From assembly GCA_012861695.1 (NCBI GenBank), contig JAAOOA010000006.1:29245811-29309810 (forward strand): a stretch of 64,000 nucleotides of DNA, read 5' to 3'. This stretch comes from Trematomus loennbergii. Taxonomy: Eukaryota; Chordata; Actinopteri; Perciformes; Nototheniidae. The translations under genes were made by a program, and so were the position numbers. Of the stretch, positions 1 through 11,000 are shown piece after piece (the stretch's first letter is position 1; each line of letters begins with the position of its first letter). The notes under the pieces are model-generated. The model did no database searches. It had not been told where the DNA came from and was given only the letters and a program-made list of their open reading frames with translations.

Positions 1-3000
1 ATTGGTGGTATTGACCTCCTAAACCAGCTACCAGTAGCTACACACAGGACTTTAATTGGTCCATCAGACTTTGGTTCTGAAAGAAACACATTACTTAAGG
101 ACTGACAAGAGGGATTCTCGTATGATCATGTGACCTTGTAACTTAACCAATAGAGGAACACAACTTCATACATATTCCTAACAAGAACACTGCATTTAAG
201 AGTAGATTATTTAAGCACACTTCACTGTGTGTTCCCAGCTCTGTCGTCTGCTGAGAAAACAAGGTTGTAGCTACTAAGCAGGTCAACAATATCCTCAGTA
301 ATATTTATAGGAATATCATACTCTGTGATTATAGTTTATGTAATCAAGGTATGTTGGCAGATTCTGGTATTTTACTGAAATTAGGCAAAAAAGGAAATAC
401 AATTAACCAGTTACACTAATACAAACAATTGTATGGAAATGTGTGTCTCCAGACATATCAAACCGTATCAGTTTGACTTTGTGTTTTGCGCAAACTAGCT
501 AACGTCAGCATGCTAATGGGAAAAAAAACCCATGTGAACATAGTAAAAATGTTACGTGCTAATTATCTGCTTGTTTGTCACAGTGAGCATGTTAGCATGG
601 CAATATTAACATGCTGTTTAAAGCATACCTAAGGGTACCTAGGTTCAGCCTGACGAAATGATGGGGTTAGGGGAAGGCTAGCCTCTAGCATCGCCTTTTG
701 TCATTTAAATGCCTTAAACTTTTACAGTTCGTTTTTTGGACAATCAAACATTTATTCTGTGGGTGTTCTGGCTACATCACTGTCACCCAAACATTTCACA
801 GGCCCTGAAACGACATTAAACCAAATGGTGGTTTTTTCATGAAGTAAAACCTAATGATGTTTCTAAGTTTTGAAATGGTCCTTTTTCATCAAGGAACACT
901 TGAGAATAAGAAAGAGAGAGACAAATAAGAAAGACGAGGCTGGGGAAAGGGAGGGAGACATAAAAGCCAACTCAGAGTGATTGTTGCTTTCAGTGCATAT
1001 CATCACTCTCTAAAAAATTCTCTGCCCAGAGCGACTGTCTTTCTCAGTAGCAAGATCCTGCCCATGTTTTATCTCCGTTGTCTAGACATTGTGCTTAATG
1101 GAATGAATTTTTAAAGCAGACTGTGCTTTTGGGGACGCAAGAAAAGGAGGGAACCAGGCTAAAGTGCAGTGGAGAACATGTTGAAACAGCGCTGAATAAA
1201 TGGCCTCTCTCTTACAGTATGTAGGCCTTTGGCTGGGGGAACTGGAGCTAGCTTGATTTACAGCGCTGCTCCAAAGAACAGGCAGGGAACCGTGTCCTGG
1301 GTTCAAAGAGAGTACACACACACACAGGACATGCATAATTACAGTTGCGCACACATTTGCCGAATATATGACGCTGAAATCATGTATTTCGGAACCAGGC
1401 CCAAATAGAAGCTGCTTCTGTTTGATGTTAAGGATGTTGTCATTTTCTCCACCAATTCCCCGTGCCACAACAAATCCGGACTGAACTTTCTCCCGTGTCA
1501 GGGATTGAACAAGCCAGACAGCTATCGGTTACACTTCCAACATACAGCCTCTGTTTCTCACTAAGTTTCCCACCACCCGAGAGGGCATTTCCTGCCCCTA
1601 ATCTTGGGCATACCATTTCTCTTATCTTGGCGAAAGGTATTAAACAGCCTCGATGCGTGTCCCAACCTTCCCCCTTGCTTTGTATGAGTGAAAAGATTGT
1701 ATAGCCCTTGGTATGGTTGTCCATTCATGAAAATAAAAGCAGTGTTTGACTACAGTGGATCGTATTATACAGTAGCTGACACCATTTCTCAGCTGGTTGT
1801 GTGTTTAGGCCAATTTATGGGCGCTGCACAGGATGAAAAGTTGAGTTGAGTGAGCAGCATGAAAGCTTTAATGACTGCATTAAGAACTCCAGGATGTATG
1901 GGTGCGCATTCAAGAGCCCAGCAGAGAAAAGAAAATTGACAATGAGGTGGGATGTATGTGCGCGGTGTGTGTGTTTGACAGGAGGGGGAATGTAAAAATG
2001 CCTGCTTATCTCTGCGGCGTGTATCTCGGGTGCTGACAGGCCTATCCATGTTTTATTGTGCAGAGACGGCAGGATTCCCACGGGGCCCGGCCAGTCTAGC
2101 CATGCAGAGCCAGTCAAACTCCCCCCCGATCCCTCCACTCCCATCTACCCCCTTTTTGCTCCAAACCTTCACTCCCAGAATTGCACTTAGACTGTCAGGA
2201 AAAACTTCTGATTTTCAATTGGTAGCAGTAGTTCCTGAACATAAATAAGGAATATTAGATAATACTAAAATAAGGAAGACTGTTCAATCTCAAAACCCAT
2301 TGTGCAGTTCGGAAAATATATGCTCAGTTTATTTTCTGCTTTCTCCACCGCACAGCTGCCAATTCTTACCTCTTTCTAGCTTCCACTCTTCTGTTCCTCT
2401 ATAGTTGTATCTGTGCTGTTTGAAGGCCATCTGTAGAGTCACTTACCACAGGTTGGGGATTCCTCTGTGCATCACGCAGCAGCATATATAGACAGATCAA
2501 AGTGAGACATGTTGTGCCTGTTCCAGGAAAGATGTACAGTACAATATGTGCATGATACTGACCTGGGCCTGGGGGATGACTTTTGGAAGTTTGCTTTATT
2601 TTAATCCATTTATAAAAAAGGTAGAAACTGTACAATAAATGAATAAATGATATGAAATTGTCTGAAACTTAACATAATAAAGACCAAAGATTCTACTCTA
2701 AGTAGATAGGGTCAGAGAAAGAGGAATTATATTGTTAACCAGATATATAGAAGTTAGTTAAAAAAAAATCAAGGTATCAAACATATCGTTATACTCTATC
2801 AAATGTATCTTTTGAGCTTAAGAGAACATTTCATAAATAAACTATTTTAAAGTGTTACATTTAGTATTAGTAAATGTTAGTGTAAGCAAATGCAGGGTGC
2901 CAGTGAGCCAGTCAATACCAGGGCCTTGAAACTGAAGCAGCTAAATGGTATTTCAGCCATCCTTAATTTTATTAGTAACACCTGTTTTTCTCACTGTGTT

Positions 3001-4565
3001 CTCAACATGGCTCAGTGTAAAAGACCAAATGGAGTGCACTTATATGCAGTAAAAAGTTTGGATAAGAACTTTAGTACAAATACCATCATTTTAAGAAACT
3101 AAAAGAAAGGAATCCAACTGTTGGAACCATTGGATGACCATATTGGATTGAAATGCTGACAAAAACGTCAAGGACAAAGACGTAAATGATTGTTTATACA
3201 AGCAAAATAAGTCTTGAAATGTCCATGTACGCCAAGCCACTCAAATGTAAAAGGGTATAAACCTATGTTTAAGAAAAAACCGTGTTAAGAGTTTTAATAG
3301 GAGTATAGCCACCTGTTTGGCAGATATGGTCATATTTTTGGCAGAACGACTTCGCTCTTACTTAAGAATAGGTATTCATTCATGGGTGGTGCACCACCAT
3401 ACCAATGCATGGGTGAGCTTCTCAGAACCTCCTCAACAGTATTGCTTACTTCTACCCCAAAATATGTCAGTAATTGAAATATTTCAGAGATACAAATTAC
3501 AGCTAGGTCAGTGGTGGTTTGCAGCGAAGCACTAAAAATTACAGTTTAGTCCTTCTGCTTCGTTTCCTGTGGCGTTTGAAAGGGAATGAAAGCATTTTTC
3601 TTCCCCAGAAGCAGGTCGGCGGCGTGGAGGAATGGTCTTTGCGGTTAGCGTGTCGTCTCAGAACCGGACTGAGCCATCTGCCCATCTCTCCATCTCCCTC
3701 TTCTAAGCCCTGTGGTTGTCAGACCACTCATTTGCTGTAATCTCTCCCCTTCAGCCCCAATGCCAAGACAGAAGCTATTTTAGAAGCAGCAGTAGGCTTT
3801 CATCAGGGTTGAGCAGGATGTCAAAGACGCTTAAATTAAAGAGAGGACAGGAGAGAGTAGATTCGGAAAAATATAGCGGGACAGGTGAAAAAAATAGAAA
3901 CATAGTGAAAAAAATCAAGAAAAAGACAAAAGAAAAAAAGGATTGTGGTCCACATCTGTCTGTAGACTTTTTGTACATTGTGGTTGACCTGGCAAACCTG
4001 GGATAGCAGTTATGGAGAGTTGTATATACAAAATGGTGGTTGTGTTTAGTTTCAGATCCGAATAGTACGGAGAGATTTGGATGGATATGGATATTTATTT
4101 CAGTCTGTGTAATATCTTTGTTTGCTCTTAACTAGCAATTTGTGCAATGATAAAGATCAATGTGTTAAAGTACAAGTAATTCATAAGCATAAGGTCTAGG
4201 TTTTCATGAATCATAACTCTTAAGAAAAGCAATAAAAACCCGGTTCTCCACCTGACGATTTTAAACTCCTAATATTCAGTAGGCCCAAAATAAGTGCAGC
4301 ATACATTGACTAGGAGTTAGGAGTTGCCTCATGTTGTTGGTATTCTGATGATAGAGACTGAATTTAGTGTGAGTATATGCAAAAGGCTATAGATTCTAGC
4401 ATATCCAATCACAAAAGGATTTTCATCAGTAGTAGAGCTAGAAAGATATATCCATCCCAAATGTTCCAAAGTGTCCATAATTGTCTAATGTGATGTTTTG
4501 TCGACAAAAATAGGTCCCAGTTTTTTTTTTAAATGTTTTCATTAAACTTACTGTAAAGATTGATA
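1..4565. other. No exon recognised; probable upstream intron of adamts18
   Basis: AT-rich DNA without convincing coding potential. The first exon seen (4833) starts with a split codon, so this stretch is probably part of the preceding intron. I found no further TSR, spacer or catalytic exon. It holds short copies of the GCTAGCATGTTAGCATG-type dispersed sequence (about 500-620). Confidence 0.45.
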
Positions 4566-4567
4566 GA

Positions 4568-4764
4568 ACAGCTGTGGCTCAGGGTTAAATTGGCGCCTAC
4601 CAATCAAAGGGTCAGTGGTTCGATCCCCAACAACTACAGTCAACATTTGGAACTGTCCTTACGCAAGAAACGTAACCCCAAATTCCTCCGTAGGCAGGAA
4701 TATTATAGAACTGTTTGTAAGTCACCTTGGTTTTAACCGCAGATAAATGACATGTATTGTAATG
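4568..4764 (+). mobile_element. tRNA-derived SINE with L2-type tail
   Basis: The head GCTGTGGCTCAGGGTTAAAT resembles an internal A box, and GGTTCGATCC at 4617-4626 is a perfect tRNA B box, together an RNA polymerase III promoter. The tail at 4718-4764 (TAAGTCACCTTGG, TTTTAACCGC, then AAATGACATGTATTGTAATG) matches the 3' end of the L2 LINE at 8.06-8.1 kb on the opposite strand. This is known SINE design: a tRNA-like head plus a LINE tail recruiting the L2 reverse transcriptase. The element lies just upstream of an adamts18 exon. Confidence 0.65.
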
Positions 4765-4832
4765 GTTTAGACAAATAACTGTTGTAATGCCCCCCCCCCT
4801 AACCATGTCTCTCTTGGCGTTTCCCCCCACAG

Positions 4833-5037
4833 TTGGGCGACTGGAGACTGGGGTGCCTGCAGTCGCTCGTGTGGAGGAGGCCAGCAGACCAGGGCGCTGC
4901 GCTGCCTGAGGAAAGTGACCTATCAGAGGGAGGAGGGGGTGGTGCACTCCCTCTGCCCCGTCATCTCCCCGGCCCAGGTCCAGCCCTGCCACACCCAGGC
5001 CTGCCCCCCCGAGTGGAGCACCGGGTCCTGGTCACAG
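4833..5037 (+). CDS. adamts18: adamts18 exon: TSR plus start of next TSR
   Basis: The acceptor is a C-rich tract ending CCCCACAG at 4825-4832 and the donor is CAG|GTGGGT at 5038. The first base completes a codon split with the missing upstream exon. The frame from 4834 reads WATGDWGACSRSCGGG, a canonical TSR start, then a six-cysteine repeat and the next TSR start EWSTGSWSQ, ending in phase 0. The 68 codons hold one complete TSR. The HSLCPV block and the two CxxxxC steps are as expected for ADAMTS18 or ADAMTS16. The exon is more GC-rich than the surrounding intron DNA and has no stop in this frame. No further TSR exon was found upstream in the window, so the 5' part of the gene lies to the left. 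Confidence 0.88.
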
Positions 5038-8000
5038 GTGGGTTTTTGGCAGCATGTGAAATATATTCAGTAAAATGTCTTGTCTTGAAGTGCCTTCTTG
5101 GGAATTTGGCACTGTCTAGTTGTGAAAACTTTAATGACCCTTAAGCATGTCAGGTCACATTTTGTATTCCATTTTATTTACCAAAAAGCTGAACAACTAA
5201 TGACATAAACCTTAGTTGTACTGTTAAATGTTAACATGATAACACTCTAAATAAAGATGGCAAACAAGGTAAACATTAGCACGTTAGCTTGCTGATTTTA
5301 GCATTTAGCTAATTATTGCTAGCATGACAGTAGACTCCTTGGCTTGTTATAATTCTCCTTCTGGTTTCTTCTTAGATTATGGTCTATTACTAATGTGAAT
5401 ACACACTAATAATACAATTATCAATATGTTGTTTTGGTTAGTGAAGCTACAGTAACTCATGGCTCTGGGCTATATCTATTTAGCTATAAGCACAATGTCC
5501 TGTCTGGAATTGCATTCTAACTCGAGTGCAGCTGATTTTGTGTACTTCTTGTCGATTTCAACTTTAATATTTAAACTGAAAATGATTTACTTGTATCAGG
5601 ACACTTTAACAGTGGCTTTGTTCCATTCGAGTTTGTCAGGTAAATGTATAACAGCATTAAGGCACAATATCAGGACCCTGAAACTGACACAGCTAAATGT
5701 AATTCAACCATATTTATTGGATTTTTACACTTGTGCTTTTGTGACACAGGAATAAAGCACTATAGTTATGTTTAGGCATAGAGAATAAGAGAACTGCTTA
5801 CGGTCAATTTAAAAGTAAAATGTGTTTTTATCTACCTTTGACTCTGCTTTATACGATGTAAAATATAGTTATTTTTTGCTGTAAAGTTTTACAGGTTACG
5901 TGCATGCACTCAGTCATAATTCATTTGTTTGCTTAAAACAATGAAGAGCATCTCCAATTGCTGTCATGTTTCACTCATGCTAAAACAAACACTCTGCTGC
6001 CCTCTGTTGGACATTTGAAGAACATGAAGGGCTATTCAACTCTTATCCTCAGGCATCTTTATTTTGCTACTAAGTGCTACTTACTCCTAAATTAAACAAT
6101 TGAATAAGAATGAACTCTACTTGCATGTAGTCACCAAGTATTCGCATGAATCACAGTTATTCTCATAACAATTATATTATAGGCAGGGGTGAAAGAAGTC
6201 TTCAGATAATTTGTTTTAAGTCAAATTGCAAAATGCTTAAAGATAAAATCAGCAAATCTCAGAACAAAGAACCATGAAATGCTTTTGTATGAACAAAAAC
6301 TCAATTATAAAATGTATATTTGGAAATACTTAAATAATAATGAACCCATACAGACATTAAACGTTTCAACAAAAAAGAAGTTGCTGTTGTAGAAAAAAAC
6401 CATTCCATAAGTTGTCTGTGCAAAGTTCCTAAATCAAGGTCACTAGTTAGGCTGTCGGATACATTTAAAGGACTATATGTCAGTGTAATGCAGTTCACCA
6501 AAAAAAAGTGCAGCAACAGAAAGCCACAGAAAATACTCCAACGAAGACCAGTATTTTAAAAGTGTACTGAAGTGAACTTAGTTACATTCCACCTTTTATA
6601 ATATGTGATGTATGTCAAGTTTGCAATCAATCCGTCTTGGAAGATGTTCGAAAATGTATAAAATGTTTTTGCAAAGCCAACATTCGATTAGGCTATTAAA
6701 TCAAAGGTCTTTTAATAATTTTCCGGCACGACTATCTCTGCAACCACAGTGCATCACACACCAGACAGGCTTTTATTTGCTAATTGTCCTGTATAAAATA
6801 TGAATATCCTGGCAGCAGATCTGATCATTAGCCCCTGGGACCTGCACTCTGGACGCTCGGCTGTCATTCAGCCATCTTTCTTAGGACGTTGGGTTGTGGG
6901 CTAGGTCTGTATTTTACCAGCGGTCCGAGTTCAGTCAGCGGTCACACAAAGGCGACGCCAGTCTCCACTGAAAAGATCAATCGGACCTTTCAGTGACAAA
7001 AAGACAACTGGGATGTGTGTTACTGCATGGTTGTACGCAGATTCATCTTTTGTCTCGTAGATTGATGCTATATTGTCACATTAAGTGTCCTGACGTCTGG
7101 GCATGTCAGTCCCAGCGGAGCACTTTAACTCTGGTGTCCACCTCTGCATTCAGCTGGAGTTTACAGCGGCTCTGGTGGATACTGGGACGGGTTGGGGTCA
7201 CATTCATCTGCGAGTTATTGGTGTATTGTATTTAATGTTAGGCCATTTCAAGGCCATAATGGGCTGTCATCAAAGTGGCGACCTTCTGTTTGCTTGTGCA
7301 CCATGTGGTGAATCACAAATGTATTTATAGTGTCCCCGTGCCAAGGATTTAACCTCTGCTAAACGTGAAGGTTAAAGCAATAATAACAAAGTCAGAGGCT
7401 AAGTTACAGTGTATGTGCATGCATGTATGAATCTATGAGATAATGGTTATGTGGTGTATACAAGACCCATTTTATATATTTTGTTCATTTCTGAATGTCA
7501 ATTTATCCTAAATGTTTTCCAACAATTGTAAAAACCCTGAGGAATACGTCATATATTGCATTTTTATTTAGTTTTAAGCCTCATTCTATGACACTTTTTA
7601 GATCTAGATTTTTTTTACATCTATATTTCAACCTGAGGATTTTACATTGACATTTGGACCTTAAATTATTAGAGAAACAAGTTAGGCAATTGTTAGCATT
7701 TAGCTCGCAGCACCCTCAATTCAGTGTTCGCCAAACAGTCGGAGAAACACACATTTTAAACGTAAAACTACCTTGTTTATTTGTATTTCCTGTTTAAATG
7801 TCTGCGTCCCTTTGTTTTTGAGAGGAAGGGACTGATGCCGACTTATTGGCTCCAGGTAAAAACCTCCTGAACGCCCAGATCATACGTTTTTAGAGAAACA
7901 TGTTAGCATGTATTAGTGATTAGCTCGCAGCTCCCTCAATTAACCTGTGTACACCTGTGCCGGAGAAACACCCATTCTTAACATGAAACCGCGTTATTCA

Positions 8001-11000
8001 TTTTTGTTTCTTAATTTAAGTTAATGACTGCAATGCAAATGTTAGTAAAGTCAACATCTACATTACATTTCATTTAGCTGACGCTTTTATCCAAAGCGAC
8101 TTACAATAAGTGCATTCGACCAAGAAGATACAAACTTGAAGAAAACAGAATCATATAAGTACATTAGGTTTCATAGAGCCAAACAATTTCAAGTGATACT
8201 CAACAGGCTTTAGAAAAGCCAGTCCTTAGTTAGTATATAAGTGCTTAGTTAGTATCTTATGTCCCTTTCACACCAACACGGTTCCCGTTCTAGCTCCGTG
8301 CTAGAGCTTTTCTGGTCCGGAACCGGTTTTTATTTTCAGCCCCCGTTTTGTTAGCACCGCCCAGAGCCCGACTGGTGCTGCCGCTTCTGCGTCACGACGT
8401 CACCGTTTACGTAGCTGATTTTCTCCCCAACGGCGTTATGGCACTCACTACAACAACAATGGGGGACTGCGTCGGGTCGATGATCGTGCTGCTTTTAATC
8501 ATACGAAGCCAGATTAAATTAAATAACGACTTCTCCAACCTTATACTTTTCTCCAGAGTGCCGTGGTTCATTGTTTATTAATGTGTTTCAGCGGCATTTA
8601 CCGACCGCTGCAGTGCTGCTTTTCCACCGGAGTTTATTCTCCCGTTAGCTCCGGGTTAGCTCACACGGCAGCGGCCGCTGTAAAGTATTCACTGTCTGAC
8701 TGTCACGCAAGCAGCTGATACATATCCCCAATTCCCCATAAGTGAATGTGTTTCAGTCTGAATTGACGGTGTTTGGCATCACAACGCTGTTATTAAAGTT
8801 TCTCTGGTATAAAATGGGTGATGTTAGCATAGCAACCGAAGCTAAACTGACTATCTTGACTACTTGTTGTTGCTATCCTATTGTGGCATAAGCCGTTTGC
8901 TACAGGCACATTTTACCGGCGTATTTTTCATTATGATTCTACTTGTGATAGTCGGACATGACAACCTGTGCAGCCCATGTATTGAGGCTCCGCTGCGGTG
9001 TGAACAGAAAAAAACAGTGCTTTCAGGCTCTAACTCCGAACCGGCCCTGGAACCGCGTTGGTGTGAAAGCCCCATAAGTTATTTTTAACTTTACGTTTTA
9101 AAAAAAAAAATTATTTTATTGCTCGAAGTGGAGTCGAAAAAGATGAGTTTTTAGTCTGCGCCGGAAGATGTGTAAGCTTTCTGCTGTCCTGATTTCAATG
9201 GGGAGCTCATTCCACCATTTTGGAGCCAGGATAGCAAACCGACGTGTTTTTGCTGATGGGAATTTGGGTCCCCCTCGCAGTGAGGGTGCAGCGAGCCGTT
9301 TGGCTGATGCAGAGCCGAGTGCACGTGCTGGGGTGTATGGTTTAACCATGTCCTGGATGTAGGAAGGGCCAGAACCATTCACAGCATGGTACGCAAGTAC
9401 CAGTGTCTTGAAGTGGATTCTAGCAGTTACTGGAAGCCAGTGAAGGGAGCGGAGGAGCGGTGTGGTGTGGGAGAATTTAGGAAGGTTGAAGACCAGATGA
9501 GCTGCTGCATTCTGGATGAGCTGCAGAGGTCGGATGGCACATGCAGGTAGACCAGCCAGGAGGGAGTTGCAGTAGTATAGGCGTGAGATGACGAGAGCCT
9601 GGACCAGAAGCTGCGTCGCTTTCTGGTATCCTCCTGATGTTGTAAAGAGTGTATCTGTAGCAGCAGCGGGTTGTTGCAGCGATGTTTGCAGTGAAGGACA
9701 GTTTGTTATCTAGGGTCACACCCAGATTCCTTGCAGTCTGAGTCGGGGAAACAACAGAGGGGCCGATGTTGATTGTTAGGTCAAGAGTGGGACAATTTTT
9801 TCCCAGAAGAAAAAGCAGTTCAGTCTTGTCAAGGTTGAGCTTGAGGTGGCGAGCAGACATCCACTGAGAGATGTCAGCTAGACAAGCAGAGATGCATGCA
9901 ACAACCTGGGTTTCAGAACGGGGAAAAGACTAAATTAATTGAGTGTCATATATCAGGAGCGATAGTCTGAAGGAGGTTTGAGGGGATAGGGTCCAGAGGA
10001 CAGGTGGTAGGACGGGCAGAGGTAATGAGGGTAAGAACCTCACTTGGAGAGAGAGGGGAAAAGGAGGTTAGTGTGTGGGTGAACGGTGGGACTGGTGACC
10101 CAGTGGTGACTAATGGTGAGTCGGAAAATGAAGAACGAATATCATCAACCTTTGATCCCATGATCCCAAGCTACTTCACGAAATAGCAACATCTTATTTT
10201 ATGGTTATGTTTGAGAGACCCCTAGTGGCAGAAAATACTTTATTTATTTAAACATTTGCCCATTGAATAACTTATCTTCTTCTGATGCTCCTATGTATGT
10301 TGAAGACTTCTGTAACATATTTGACTTTCTTCTTGTCCACTCACAGTGCTCAAAGACCTGTGGCCGGGCCTGAGGAAGCGGACCGTGTTCTGCCGCAGCA
10401 CTGATCCCGGGGCCAAAGCGGTGGTGGTGCCTGACAGCATGTGCAGACAGCACCACAGACCCAAACCCCAGGAGACCTGCGTCCTGCGCCGCTGCCCCAA
10501 GAACGATAGGCTGCAGTGGCTTCCGACTCAATGGGGAGAGGTAGGAAGAAAGAGATATGAAGCCTTAGCAGGAGTAGTGATGGAAGGTGTTTAACTGCCA
10601 CGACGACAAATAAATTATCCCTATCATTACCATTATTTAACGTAACAAGATCATTTTCTTAACAAGATATGACAAGGGTTTGGGGTTATATCTTATAGTA
10701 GAGAGGATTCAGATAAGTCTGCTGAAATGTTCACTCTTTGTACCATGCTTTGATCAGCCATCTTGCCAGTTTACTCCTGGGATTATAAATACTTCCATGC
10801 CATCAAATAAAATTGAGAGAATAAACTCCATAAAGGATTTGCTTACAATTTTCAAGACATGTTCGCTCTCTCCAAAGCTTATCAACATCCTTGAAAAAAA
10901 CTGGGACGTGTGTCACAAGTCTTTTTTTTTAAATGATTACGACCCGCTACACGTATTTGACGGCCTCATCATATATTCTCTTTGTGTTTGTGGCAAAGAT

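Noticed and set aside
4617..4626. GGTTCGATCC as part of a tRNA gene
   Set aside because: No cloverleaf or acceptor stem can be formed around it, and the L2-like tail marks it as a SINE.
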